Below are positions 1-9,767 of a stretch of 64,000 bases of DNA, piece after piece; position 1 is the stretch's first letter, and the number at the start of each line of letters is the position of its first letter. The DNA comes from Leclercia adecarboxylata. GTDB lineage: Bacteria > Pseudomonadota > Gammaproteobacteria > Enterobacterales > Enterobacteriaceae. Position numbers and translations under genes: made by a program. The notes beneath the pieces were generated by a model. That model had not been told where the DNA came from. It did not search any database and saw nothing but the letters and a program-made list of their open reading frames with translations. The stretch covers positions 1,984,001 through 2,048,000 of the forward strand of contig LR590464.1 in assembly GCA_901472455.1 (NCBI GenBank). Direction: 5' to 3'.

Positions 1-839
1 ACACGCGCCCGGCGAAGCCGCTGCTTCTGCTGCATATCACCCAGGGGCTGGAAGGGGACGAGATCAACACCGCCCATTATCGGCATCATCTGGAGTTGGG
101 CGAAGGGGCAGAGGCGACCCTTATCGAACACTACGCCAGCCTGACTCCGGCCAGGCACTTTACCGGCGGCCGTCTGACCATGAACGTGGCGGCTAATGCC
201 CGGTTACACCACATCAAGCTGGCGTTTGAGAATGCGGCGAGCCACCACTTCGCCCATAACGATCTGCGGCTTGCCGCCGATGCGACGGCATTCAGCCACA
301 GCTTCCTGCTGGGCGGAGCGGTACTGCGCCATAACACCAGTACCCAGCTGAACGGCGAAAATACCACGCTGCGCATCAACAGCCTGGCGATGCCGGTGAA
401 AACTGAAGTGTGCGACACCCGCACCTGGCTTGAGCACAATAAGGGCTACTGCAACAGCCGTCAGTTGCATAAAACAATCGTCAGCGATAAGGGGCGAGCG
501 GTCTTTAACGGGCTGATCAATGTGGCGCAGCACGCCATCAAAACCGACGGGCAGATGACCAACAACAATCTGCTGTTGGGCCGGCTGGCGGAGGTGGACA
601 CCAAACCGCAGCTGGAAATCTATGCCGATGACGTGAAGTGCAGCCACGGGGCAACGGTAGGTCGTATTGATGATGAGCAGATGTTCTATCTGCGCTCCCG
701 CGGGATCGACAAGCAGGCGGCAGAGAAAATGATCATTTACGCCTTTGCCGCCGAGCTGACCGAAGCGCTCGGGGATGAAACCTTAAGACAGCAGGTGCTG
801 GCGCGTATCGGTCAGCGTCTGCCCGGAGGTGTGGCATGA
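1..839 (+). CDS. sufD: SufD, Fe-S cluster scaffold subunit (5' end outside window)
   Basis: C-terminal two thirds or so of SufD, the SufBC2D scaffold subunit that builds Fe-S clusters under oxidative stress and iron limitation. The reading frame is open from base 3 ([12 protein letters not shown]...), so the gene starts upstream of the window. The translated part has the repetitive beta-helix pattern of SufB/SufD, including the IEHYASL and FNGLINV segments typical of SufD. Its stop codon overlaps the sufS start in an ATGA junction, which indicates translational coupling inside the sufABCDSE operon. No frameshift is seen in the visible part. Confidence 0.95.
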   Translation, partial: TRPAKPLLLLHITQGLEGDEINTAHYRHHLELGEGAEATLIEHYASLTPARHFTGGRLTMNVAANARLHHIKLAFENAASHHFAHNDLRLAADATAFSHSFLLGGAVLRHNTSTQLNGENTTLRINSLAMPVKTEVCDTRTWLEHNKGYCNSRQLHKTIVSDKGRAVFNGLINVAQHAIKTDGQMTNNNLLLGRLAEVDTKPQLEIYADDVKCSHGATVGRIDDEQMFYLRSRGIDKQAAEKMIIYAFAAELTEALGDETLRQQVLARIGQRLPGGVA

Positions 840-2058
840 CATTTCCTGTAGAGAGAGTGCGGGCGGATTTCCCTGTCCTGACCCGTGAAGTGAACGGTCT
901 GCCGCTTGCCTATCTCGACAGCGCTGCCAGCGCGCAAAAGCCTGCGCAGGTGATCGAGGCCGAAGCGGAATTTTACCGGCATGGTTATGCGGCGGTGCAC
1001 CGGGGGATCCATACCCTCAGCGCCGAGGCGACGCAGCGGATGGAGAACGTCCGTACCCGGGCGGCGGCATTTTTAAATGCCCGCTCGCCGGAAGAGCTGG
1101 TGTTTGTGCGCGGCACCACCGAGGGGATTAACCTGGTGGCCAACAGTTGGGGCAGTGCTGAGGTTCATGCGGGAGATAACATCATCATCACCCAGATGGA
1201 GCACCACGCCAATATTGTGCCCCTGGCAGATGCTGTGCGAGCGCGTCGGCGCGGAACTGCGGGTGATCCCCCTCAATCAGGACGGAACGTTACAGCTTGA
1301 CCGGCTGGATACCTTGCTGGATGAACGTACCCGCCTGGTGACTCTCACCCAGATCTCCAACGTGCTGGGAACCGAAAACCCGGTGGCAGAGATCATCGCC
1401 AAAGCCCATCAGGTTGGCGCAAAAGTGCTGGTGGACGGGGCGCAGGCGGTGATGCACCACACCGTTAATGTTCAGGCGCTGGATTGCGATTTCTACGTTT
1501 TCTCCGGGCATAAGCTCTACGGACCGACCGGTATCGGCGTGCTGTACGTTAAAGACGACATTCTGCAAAAGATGCCGCCGTGGGAAGGGGGGCGGGTCGA
1601 TGATCGCCACCGTCAGCCTGAGCGAAGGCACCACTTACGCCCGCGCGCCGTGGCGTTTCGAAGCCGGAACGCCCAACACTGGCGGTATTATCGGCCTCGG
1701 GGCGGCGATGGAATATGTCTCGGCCATTGGCCTTGATGCCATTGCCGAGTACGAGCAGATGCTGATGCACTATGCACTGGCAGAGCTGGCCAGCGTGCCG
1801 GATCTGACCCTCTACGGCCCGGCTGACCGTCAGGGAGTGATCGCCTTTAATCTGGGGAAACACCACGCCTATGACGTCGGCAGTTTTCTTGATAATTACG
1901 GGGTAGCGGTACGCACCGGCCACCACTGCGCCATGCCGCTGATGGCGTTCTATCAGGTACCGGCGATGTGCCGCGCATCGCTGGTGATGTACAACACAAT
2001 GGAAGAGGTCGACAGACTGGTGGCAGGGCTGAAGCGTATCCACCATCTGCTGGGCTAA
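836..2058 (+). CDS. sufS: SufS cysteine desulfurase (two apparent frameshifts)
   Basis: PLP-dependent group II cysteine desulfurase that mobilises sulfur from L-cysteine and passes it to SufE. The PLP lysine lies in [11 protein letters not shown] and the persulfide cysteine in [10 protein letters not shown] near the C-terminus. The gene is read in three frames: an extra C in the C-run near 1219-1222 and an extra G in the G-run near 1587-1592. Removing both gives 406 aa, the usual E. coli SufS length, with continuous similarity. It overlaps sufD by 4 bases and is followed 13 bases later by sufE. I take the two shifts as sequencing errors, because every residue on both sides is conserved. Confidence 0.93.
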
Positions 2059-2071
2059 AAGAGGGCAAAAG

Positions 2072-2488
2072 ATGGCTGCGTTGCCAGACAGAGACAAATT
2101 ACTGCGCAACTTTACGCGTTGCGCAAACTGGGAAGAGAAATACCTCTACATCATTGAGCTGGGGCAGCGTCTGCCTCCGCTGAGTCCAGAGGCGCACATC
2201 CCGGAAAACAGTATTCAGGGCTGCCAGAGCCAGGTGTGGATAATAATGCACCAGAATGACGCCGGGGTAATTGAATTAGCGGGTGATAGTGATGCGGCAA
2301 TAGTAAAAGGCCTAATTGCTGTCGTGTTTATTTTATATCAGCAGATGTCCCCTCAGGATATTGTCGCTTTCGACGTGCGCCCGTGGTTTGAAAAAATGGC
2401 GCTGACCCAGCATTTAACGCCTTCCCGTTCGCAGGGACTTGAGGCGATGATCCGCGCAATCCGCACCAAAGCCGCCAACATTAGCTAG
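2072..2488 (+). CDS. sufE: SufE sulfur acceptor protein
   Basis: Small cysteine-desulfuration partner (138 aa, normal length) that accepts the persulfide sulfur from SufS and hands it to SufB. The acceptor cysteine is residue 51 in the GCQSQVW motif. Intact. Last gene of the suf operon, 13 bases after sufS, followed by a hairpin that looks like the operon terminator. Confidence 0.96.
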   Translation: MAALPDRDKLLRNFTRCANWEEKYLYIIELGQRLPPLSPEAHIPENSIQGCQSQVWIIMHQNDAGVIELAGDSDAAIVKGLIAVVFILYQQMSPQDIVAFDVRPWFEKMALTQHLTPSRSQGLEAMIRAIRTKAANIS

Positions 2489-2515
2489 ACTTACAGGACA
2501 GCTATCATTCTGTTT

Positions 2516-2545
2516 CACGAGGTGGTTCCCGCCTCGTGGATTTTT
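2516..2545 (+). terminator. Probable terminator of the suf operon
   Basis: Inverted repeat CACGAGG / CCTCGTG with a GC-rich interior, followed by GATTTTTC. It lies 27 bases after the sufE stop and ahead of the ldtE start. Confidence 0.6.
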
Positions 2546-2585
2546 CAGCTTTCTGACGTCCAGTCAGTGAATAAGGAATCTCAGT

Positions 2586-3601
2586 ATGAAGCGCGCGTCC
2601 CTTGTCACTCTCATTCTTTTTGGTTCGCTCAGCGCGCTTAATAGCGCCCGGGCGATGGATTATCCCTTGCCACCGGCGGGCAGTCGTCTTATTGGGCAAA
2701 ACCAGACGTATGTCATTCAGGAAGGGGATAATAATCTGCAGGCGATTGCGCGCCGGTTTAATACCGCTGCGCACTTAATTCTCGAAACCAATAATACTAT
2801 CGCGCCGGTTTATCCTGCGCCGGGAACGGTGATTACGATTCCGTCGCAAATGTTGCTCCCGCGATACTCCCCGGGAAGGGATTGTGGTGAACCTGGCGGA
2901 ACTGCGCCTTTACTACTATCCGCCGGGGGAAAACAGCGTGCAGGTTTATCCGTTGGGGATTGGGCAACTGGGCCTGGATACGCCGGTCACCGTCACCCCG
3001 CATCAGTCAGAAAATCCCTAATCCGACCTGGACCCCCACAGCGGGCATCAGAGCGCGCTCGCTGGAGAAGGGCATCAAACTGCCCCCGGTAGTACCCGCA
3101 GGGCCGAATAACCCGCTGGGACGCTTTGCACTGCGTCTGGGCGTGGGTAACGGCGAATACCTCATCCATGGCACCAGCGCACCGGATAGCGTCGGGCTGC
3201 GCGTCAGTTCCGGCTGTATGCGCATGAATGCCCCGGATATCAAAGCGCTTTTTGCCCAGACGTCCGTAGGGACGCGAGTGCAGATCATCAATGAGCCGGT
3301 GAAGTTCTCCGTGGAGCCGGACGGTAAGCGCTACGTTGAGGTGCATCGTCCTCTGGCGTCGGAGGAGGGGGAAAACCCACAAACTCTGGCAATCGCCCAA
3401 TCCAGCGCGCTTGCGTCGTTTATGTCGCAAAGTGGGAGCGATAAGCTGCTGGTGAATAAAGCGTTGACACGGCGGGCGGGGATCCCGGTAGAAGTATCGA
3501 CAGGCGTCGGGTCTCAGGTTCAGAGCACCGGCTTGTCAGCCCGTAACACGCCGCTGCCGGTATCAGCAAATCAGAGTGGGCATGAGCAGGCAATTCAGTA
3601 A
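2586..3601 (+). CDS. ldtE: LdtE (YnhG) L,D-transpeptidase (two apparent frameshifts)
   Basis: Periplasmic L,D-transpeptidase that forms meso-DAP to meso-DAP (3-3) cross-links in peptidoglycan. The N-terminus is a signal peptide ([14 protein letters not shown]). A LysM domain follows at about residues 40-90 ([19 protein letters not shown]), then a YkuD catalytic domain with [10 protein letters not shown] and the catalytic cysteine in SSGCMRMN. Two extra C residues (about 2862 and in the C-run 2995-2999) split it into three frames. Removing them gives 337 aa, close to the 334 aa E. coli protein. It lies between the suf operon and lpp, as in E. coli. The C-terminal tail is less conserved. Confidence 0.92.
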
Positions 3602-3621
3602 AGCAAAATAGCGGGCAAAAA

Positions 3622-3648
3622 AAAATGGCGCACAATGTGCGCCATTTT
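3622..3648. terminator. Bidirectional terminator between ldtE and lpp
   Basis: Perfect 12-bp stem AAAATGGCGCAC / GTGCGCCATTTT with an AAT loop. A-tract and T-tract on either side make it usable in both directions for the convergent ldtE and lpp genes. It corresponds to the well-known strong lpp terminator. Confidence 0.9.
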
Positions 3649-3664
3649 ATTAACACAGGTACTA

Positions 3665-3902
<238 letters not shown>

Positions 3903-3946
3903 TATTAATACCCTCTAGATTGAGTTAATCTCCATGTAGCGTTACA

Positions 3947-3975
3947 AGTATTACACAAAGTTTTTTTAGGTTGAG
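3947..3975 (-). promoter_or_regulatory. lpp promoter
   Basis: On the minus strand a -35 CTCAAC (3970-3975) and a -10 AATACT within TAATACT (3947-3953) have near-consensus spacing in an AT-rich context. Downstream lies the conserved lpp leader (GCTACATGGAGATTAACTC) with AGAGGGTATTAATA before the ATG. This is essentially the E. coli lpp promoter and leader. Confidence 0.85.
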
Positions 3976-4161
3976 AATATTTTTTTGATGGGAATATGCC
4001 TATTTTTGATCGTTCGCTCAAAGAAACACCTGTTTTGACTATTTCGTGAAAAATATTGTGCAAAAACAGACTATTTTCATCGGATTCATCTTAGAAACCG
4101 TACCCGTTAAATAGAAAAACCCGATTTGCTTTTTTAATAACTTTGGCTGATAGCGGATATA

Positions 4162-4188
4162 AAAAAAGCGTCCCGAAGGACGCTTTTT
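4162..4188 (-). terminator. pykF terminator
   Basis: Stem AAAAAGCGTCC / GGACGCTTTTT with a CGAA loop (minus-strand loop TTCG) about 26 bases after the pykF stop. The minus-strand U-run comes from the A-tract at 4161-4167. Confidence 0.88.
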
Positions 4189-4213
4189 AAACAAATTAAT
4201 TCGTTCGATATTA

Positions 4214-5638
4214 TTACAGCACGTGAACAGATGCGGTATTAGTGGTGCCGCTTGGTACAGCGCACCAGAAACCATCACCACAACGTCACCTTTCTGCGCC
4301 AGGCCACGCTCAACCAGCTGCAGGGCCACTTCTTTACCCAGACGGTAGAAATCATCCGTAGAAGCGATCTCTTTCACCAGGTGTGGCACAACGCCTTTGC
4401 TCAGTACCAGCTGACGAGCAGTGATCTCGTTAGTGGTCAGGGCCAGGATAGTCGCGTTAGGGAAGTATTTACGTACGGCTTTCGCAGATTTACCGCCCTG
4501 AGTAGCAACCACGATCAGTGGCGCTTCCAGTTTCTCGGCAGTTTCAACTGCACCACGGCACACGGCTTCGGTGATACGCAGTTTACGGCTGTCGTTGTTG
4601 TTATCCAGACGGCTAGGCATCACGCGGTCAGTACGCTCGCAGATGGTGGCCATGATGGAAACTGCTTCCAGCGGGTATTTACCCTTCGCGGATTCACCGG
4701 ACAGCATTACTGCATCGGTACCGTCGAGGATGGCGTTCGCCACGTCGCCAGCTTCTGCGCGGGTTGGACGTGGGTTTTTGATCATTGAGTCCAGCATCTG
4801 GGTCGCGGTGATAACCACTTTACGGGCACGAACACACTTCTCGATCATCATCTTCTGCGCGAAGATCACTTCTTCAACCGGGATTTCAACGCCCAGGTCA
4901 CCACGCGCAACCATGATGCCGTCAGAGGCTTCAAGGATTTCGTCGAAGTTGTTGAGGCCTTCCTGGTTTTCGATTTTGGAGATGATCTGGATGTGCTCGC
5001 CGCCGTGCGCTTTCAGGTGCTCACGGATTTCAACCCACGTCGGAACGTTTACGGGATAAAGGACGCCGCAACAAAGTCAACGCCTTGTTCGCAACCGAAG
5101 ATCAGGTCTTGTTTGTCTTTCTCTGCCAGCGCAGGCAGGGCAATGGAAACGCCTGGCAGGTTAAACGCCTTTGTTTTCACCGAGGTCGCCGTTGTTCAGC
5201 ACTTTACAAACAACGTTTTTTGCCTTCGATGGCGGTCACTTCCATACCGATCAGGCCGTCGTCCACCAGGACGGTGTTGCCAACGGACAGATCGCTGGTG
5301 AAGCCTTCATAAGTCACAGCAACGATTTCATTGTTGCCGACAACGGACTTGTCTGTAGTGAACGTGAAGGTCTGGCCCGCTTTCAGAGAAACGTCGTTGC
5401 CGCCTTCCAGTTTAATGGTACGAATTTCTGGACCTTTGGTATCCAGCAGGATTGCTGCTTTTTTACCGGTCTTGCTCATCACGTTGCGCAAGTTCTGGAT
5501 GCGCTGACCGTGTTCAGCATAGTCACCGTGAGAGAAGTTTAGACGCATAACGTTCATGCCGGCGTCCAGCATTTTGGTCAGCATCTCTTCAGATTCGGTT
5601 TTCGGGCCGATGGTGCAAACAATTTTCGTCTTTTTCAT
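4214..5638 (-). CDS. pykF: PykF, pyruvate kinase I (about five apparent indels)
   Basis: Converts phosphoenolpyruvate and ADP to pyruvate and ATP. The N-terminus [16 protein letters not shown], the ISKIENQEG segment, the [12 protein letters not shown] signature and the C-terminal allosteric domain are all present. Indels: extra A near 5215-5221, extra T near 5162, extra C (plus-strand G-run 5053-5055), extra G (plus-strand C-run 5034-5036), and a missing base near 4253-4256. Correcting these gives about 473 aa with the expected end TASVHVL. E. coli PykF is 470 aa, and the three extra residues lie in [14 protein letters not shown]. Five independent hits in a central glycolytic gene are the clearest sign of low-quality sequence here. 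Confidence 0.93.
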
Positions 5639-5844
5639 GACAGTCTTAGTCTTTAAGTTGAGAAGGATATGGAAATCTCGCTCCGGGGGCGTATTGCCTC
5701 AGAGTCAAACCTGTGTTGCGAAAATTTTATATGACACGCAGTAAGGATAGGTGACATCAATTGAGCGTGCAGAAGAATGTGTGCCTGTGTTTCAGCCCAG
5801 GGAGAGAGGGAAAGTTGTATGCGTTTGTTTTTTGTAGTCCAAGC

Positions 5845-5882
5845 GCTGAAACCATTCATCAGGGATTAGGCGCGCATTATAC
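5845..5882 (-). promoter_or_regulatory. pykF promoter -10 and Cra (FruR) operator
   Basis: The minus strand has a perfect TATAAT (complement of 5877-5882). Just downstream, the plus-strand sequence GCTGAAACCATTCAT (5845-5859) fits the published Cra consensus RSTGAAWCSNTNHHW at every position. In E. coli pykF is repressed by Cra, and a site overlapping or just after the start of transcription suits repression. No convincing -35 is seen. The operator is about 207 bases upstream of the pykF start. Confidence 0.65.
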
Positions 5883-6226
5883 GCTTAAAGATGCGCAAAA
5901 GGGAAAGAAAAACAGCGTTTCAAAAATTTTATCTGGTGATTCACAAAGGATTGTTATCAAGGCGTTAAGGTTCCCTTTCAGGATGTTGCGCCAGCGGAAA
6001 ACCTTCAGTCAAACGCCGTAAAAAGACTGGGCGAGTCCACATATTCGTTCCAAAAACTATGGATTGCTGAATTTATGCATTGCGGCCCATACCAATGCCC
6101 ACGCGGCATATCGCTGTAAGTTATAAGATATTCCATTTCATTCATTTAAAAGCTAATAACGGCTGTTTACTATCGTTTGGACATCCATACTGCTAAACCG
6201 CCACAGGCGAACGGATTACCTTAAGA
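5883..6226. other. Intergenic region ahead of the MetNIQ-like operon
   Basis: AT-richer spacer between the divergent pykF promoter and the importer operon. I see no gene, no convincing tandem MetJ boxes (AGACGTCT repeats) and no S-box-like leader. The 8-mers GGACATCC and ATACTGCT at about 6179-6194 match the met box at only 5 of 8 positions each. Confidence 0.5.
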
Positions 6227-7251
6227 ATGATAGTACTCAGGAATATTTCTAAGATTTTTGACAACGGAAAAGTGGCGCTGACGGCCGTTGACAACGTGAA
6301 CCTGGCGATAGAGCAGGGACAGATTTACGGCATTATTGGCTACAGCGGCGCGGGTAAAAGTACCTTAATCCGCCTGCTTAACGGTCTGGAAAAACCGACT
6401 ACGGGCAGCGTGACCATTAATGGGCCAAGAGATCTCCGCAGCGAAAGGCGAAGCCCTGCGCCAGGCGCGGCTGAAGATCAGTATGGTGTTTCAGCACTTC
6501 AACCTACTGTGGTCCCGCACGGTGAGCGAGAACATCGCTTTCTCGATGCAGATTGCCGGGGTGCCAAAAGCCAAAATTAAAGCCCGGGTGGCGGAACTGG
6601 TAGAGCTGGTGGGTCTGAAAGGCCGCGAACAGGCGTATCCCTCCCAGCTCAGCGGCGGGCAAAAAGCAGCGCGTCGGCATTGCCCGTGCGCTGGCGAACA
6701 GCCCTGACGTTCTGCTCTGCGACGAAGCCACCTCAGCGCTGGATCCGCAGACCACCGATCAGATCCTCGATCTGCTCCTCGACATTAACCGTCGTTTCAG
6801 GCTGACCATTGTTCTCATCACCCATGAAATGCACGTGGTGCGCAAAATCTGCGACCGCGTGGCGGTGATGGAAAATGGCAAAGTGGTGGAAGAGGGCGAA
6901 GTGCTGCAGGTCTTTACCCACCCGCAGCAGCCGATTACGCAACAGTTTGTGCGTCAGGTCAGCCAGTACGCTGAAGAAGAGACCTTTAATACGGAGCTGG
7001 CGAATGAGCTGGAAGGCACCGTCATCAAGCTGACCTTCACCGGCCACAGCACCCACAAGCCGATTGTCGGGGAGCTGACCCTGCGCTACGGCCTGCCGTT
7101 CAACATCCTGCACGGCAAAATGACCCAAACCGCTCACGGCGTGTTCGGCCAGCTCTGGCTTCACGTGGTGGCAACAGAAGAACAACTGAACAATATCCTC
7201 GCCGATTTGCAGCACAGTGATATTGAAGGCGAGGTAATTAAACATGGCTGA
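6227..7251 (+). CDS. MetN-like ABC transporter ATP-binding protein (two apparent frameshifts)
   Basis: ATPase subunit of a methionine/oligopeptide-uptake (MUT family) ABC importer. The Walker A motif is GYSGAGKST (about residues 38-46), the ABC signature is LSGGQKQR, and the Walker B is [14 protein letters not shown], followed by the H-loop THEM. The C-terminal NIL domain (about residues 245-340) is the regulatory methionine-binding domain of MetN. An extra C near 6423-6425 and an extra A near 6661-6666 break the frame. Corrected length is 340 aa (MetN about 343). The classical metNIQ operon of enterobacteria lies elsewhere, so this is a paralogue and its substrate could be another amino acid. 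Confidence 0.88.
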
Positions 7252-7913
7252 GAATCTTTTTCCGCACCTGAAATGGGACCAGCTGTGGGCCGCCACGCTG
7301 GAAACGCTCTACATGACAGCGCTCTCCGGCGTCGCGACCTTCGTGCTTGGCCTGGTCCTCGGCCTGGCGCTGTTTTTAACCGCCCGGGGTGGCATGTTCC
7401 ACAACCGCACGGTTTACAGCGTGATTTCGATTGTGGTGAACGTATTCCGCTCGATCCCGTTCATCATCCTGATTGTGCTGCTGATCCCCTTCACCAAAAC
7501 CGTCGTGGGGACCATCCTCGGGGCAAATGCGGCGCTGCCCGCGCTGATTGTCGGTGCTGCGCCGTTCTACGCCCCGTCTGGTGGAGATCGCCCTGCGTGA
7601 AGTGGACAAAGGGGTGATCGAGGCGACGCGCTCAATGGGCGCCCGTCTGAGTACCTTAATTTTTCGGGTTTTACTGCCGGAATCATCCCCAGCCCTGGTC
7701 TCCGGGATCACGGTAACGCTGATTGCACTGGTCAGTTACAGCGCAATGGCGGGGGTGATTGGTGCCGGTGGTCTGGGAAATCTGGCTTATCTGGAAGGAT
7801 TCCAGCGTAACCATGGTGACGTCACGCTGGTGGCAACGGTGACCATTCTGATCATCGTTTTCATTATCCAGTTCTGCGGCGACATCATTACTTCACTGTT
7901 AGATAAACGCTAA
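7244..7913 (+). CDS. MetI-like ABC transporter permease (one apparent frameshift)
   Basis: Membrane permease of the same MUT-type importer. Five hydrophobic segments are visible, and the cytoplasmic coupling loop has the motif EVDKGVIEATRSMGAR (EAA-type), ending with YSAMAGVIGAGGLGNLA as in MetI. An extra C in the run near 7574-7578 breaks the frame after PFYA. Corrected length is 222 aa (MetI 217). It overlaps the ATPase gene by 8 bases. Confidence 0.88.
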
Positions 7914-7938
7914 TAATACAAACACAGGAACCATCATC

Positions 7939-8755
7939 ATGAAAAAAACACTGACGTTGATTGCCGCAGCAACCCTGAGCGCCCTGAGCTTTGCCGCCTG
8001 GGCTGATACCCTGACCGTGGGGGCGTCCAACACCCGCACGCCGAAATCCTTGAGCAGGCGAAGCCGATTCTGGCGAAGCAGGGTATCGACCTGGAGATCA
8101 AACCGTTCCAGGATTACATCCTGCCGAACACCGCGCTGGCGGGTCGTGACATCGACGCCAACTACTTCCAGCACATTCCCTATCTCAACAGCGTGCTGAA
8201 AGATCACGCCGGTGATAAAGAGTACGATTTCGTCAGCGCCGGTGCGATCCACATCGAGCCGGATCGGCATCTACTCCAAAAAATACAAATCGCTGAAAGA
8301 CCTGCCGGAAGGCGGCAAAATCATCATGCGTGATGCCGTCTCTGAAGAAGGCCGTATCCTCTCTATCTTCGAGAAAGAGGGTGTGATCAAACTGAAGCCG
8401 GGCATCGACAAAGTGACCGCGCGCATCAGCGATATCGTAGAGAACCCCGAAAAAACTGCAGTTCACCCCGAACGTTGAAGCCTCTCTGCTGCCGCAGATG
8501 TACAACAATGACGAAGGGCTGCGGTGGTGATCAACGCCAACTACGCCATCGACGCCGGTCTGGATCCGGTTCACGACCCGATCGCGGTTGGAGAGCGGTG
8601 AAAACAACCCGTACGCCAACATCATCACCGTGCACCGTGGGCGGATGAGAAGAAAGAAGGACATCGTGGCGCTGGTCGATGTCCTGCACTCAAAAGAAAT
8701 TCAGGACTGGATCCGCACCAAATACAAAGGCGCAGTGATCCCGGTTAACAACTAA
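7939..8755 (+). CDS. MetQ/NlpA-family substrate-binding protein (at least six apparent indels)
   Basis: Periplasmic substrate-binding component of the importer. The signal peptide MKKTLTLIAAATLSALSFAAWA ends without an evident lipobox cysteine, so it looks like a soluble periplasmic protein rather than a lipoprotein such as MetQ. NlpA-family signatures include GRDIDANYFQHIPYL and GIYSKKYKSL. Frame changes occur near 8031-8034 (missing C), 8263 (extra G), 8447 (extra base), 8517 (missing base), 8590 (extra G) and 8637-8660 (several). Corrected length is about 270 aa. It is 25 bases downstream of the permease and followed by a strong terminator, so the three genes form one operon. Confidence 0.85.
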
Positions 8756-8776
8756 TCCCCTGATTCTGCTTTTAAA

Positions 8777-8810
8777 AAGCCCGGTGAGTTTCTCGCCGGG
8801 CTTCTTTTTT
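8777..8810 (+). terminator. Terminator of the MetNIQ-like operon
   Basis: Hairpin AAGCCCGGTGAG / CTCGCCGGGCTT (one G-U pair) followed by CTTTTTT, 22 bases after the substrate-binding protein stop. Confidence 0.9.
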
Positions 8811-8865
8811 GTATAAGACTAATGAATGCTTTAAGCTGGCGTTTTCGGGCAATGGAGTGAAGATC

Positions 8866-9075
8866 ATGGGCAATGTAACCAAAGACGAAGCGCTGTATCA
8901 GGAGATGTGTCGCGTGGTAGGCAAAGTCGTTCTTGAGATGCGCGATCTCGGGCAGGAGCCAAAGCATATTGTTATCGCCGGGGTCCTGCGCACCTCGCTG
9001 GCGAACCAGCGAGTAAAACGCAGTGAGTTAACCACCCAGGCGATGGAAACCGTGGTGAAAGCGCTGGCCGGTTAA
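8866..9075 (+). CDS. ydhZ: YdhZ conserved small protein
   Basis: 69-aa protein closely matching E. coli YdhZ (FumD, recently described as a small fumarase-like class protein). The REDLGQEPKHIVIAGVL-type core is conserved (here RDLGQEPKHIVIAGVLRTSL). The start is the ATG at 8866; the preceding bases offer only a weak ribosome site. In E. coli it lies directly upstream of pykF. Here the MetNIQ-like operon separates them. I leave its function open. Confidence 0.92.
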   Translation: MGNVTKDEALYQEMCRVVGKVVLEMRDLGQEPKHIVIAGVLRTSLANQRVKRSELTTQAMETVVKALAG

Positions 9076-9079
9076 ACCG

Positions 9080-9245
9080 TCAGCGTTTTGCCAGCTGTTC
9101 AATCCCACTGCACAGCAGGTTAATACACCACGCCTGTATAGACCAAAATAGCCGCCGGGTAAATCTGCACCCGGTTGTTCACCTGACCTGCCACTGTCGT
9201 CAGTTCCGGCACGTTAACGATAAAGGCCAGCTGGATACGCTTCCA
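9080..9245 (-). pseudogene. Remnant of a polar amino-acid ABC permease
   Basis: Read on the minus strand, the sequence gives IQLAFIVNVPELTTVAGQVN, then YPAAILVYTGVVY, and after a one-base shift INLLCSGIEQLAKR and a stop. The V-x-EL-x-x-x-x-x-Q/N pattern followed by a last membrane segment is typical of the C-terminus of HisM/GltK-type permeases. No upstream part of the permease could be joined to it. It is probably a decayed gene, although the indel-rich sequence makes the extent uncertain. Confidence 0.45.
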
Positions 9246-9453
9246 TCATCACCCCTGGCCGCCAAATGCCAAGTTTGTCTTTGCTCTATAAAAACACGCA
9301 TGAACAGTCTGTTACGCTTCAATAAACGGATGGCGTGCTTTTGCAATTCACGCAAATCCTCTGCCGGAATCGGCATTTCACTGGGCAGGCGATTGCTGTT
9401 TAACTGCATTCAGGTTGGAGCAAAGAGGAACACAGCATTGAACAGACTGATGA
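9246..9453. other. Unassigned sequence between remnants
   Basis: No reading frame here gives a protein I recognise. Short minus-strand stretches such as RLPSEMPIPAEDLRELQKHA look protein-like but could not be assigned. The block is most likely a decayed junction between ydhZ and the accessory region. Confidence 0.35.
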
Positions 9454-9683
9454 GTAGGTTACGGCGGTTTTTTGCAGCGCCACCGGAAGGCCACAGAGAA
9501 CAGCGCGCAACGTATTATTGAATCCATTTTGCCGGTTGCCAGCCTCTATGGCGTGGACATCGCCACCATCGACCCGGAGTGGTTCCATGAGCAAACGCAA
9601 CGCTGAACACCGCCTGGTGCGGGAAACCTACTGGAACGAGGTGTGCGTTCTACCGCGCACATCTCGCCATTCTGGGACGCTAA
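9454..9683 (+). pseudogene. C-terminal remnant of an unidentified protein
   Basis: Two plus-strand frames join at about 9601 if one C is removed: SAQRIIESILPVASLYGVD, then DPEWFHEQTQ, then AEHRLVRETYWNEVC and FYRAHLAILGR before a TAA at 9681. This reads like a genuine folded C-terminus of about 70 residues with no matching N-terminus. I do not recognise the family. It may be the truncated end of a gene lost when the island arrived. Confidence 0.35.
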
Positions 9684-9767
9684 CATCCAAAAAACACCGC
9701 AAGTTTTGTCCCCGGCCTGGCTTCCTGCTAAGGTCTCTGGCGTCTTCTCCCTGCGCCAGTTAAATGA

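Noticed and set aside
6179..6194. MetJ box ahead of the MetNIQ-like operon.
   Set aside because: Only 5 of 8 matches in each of two adjacent 8-mers, which is too weak.
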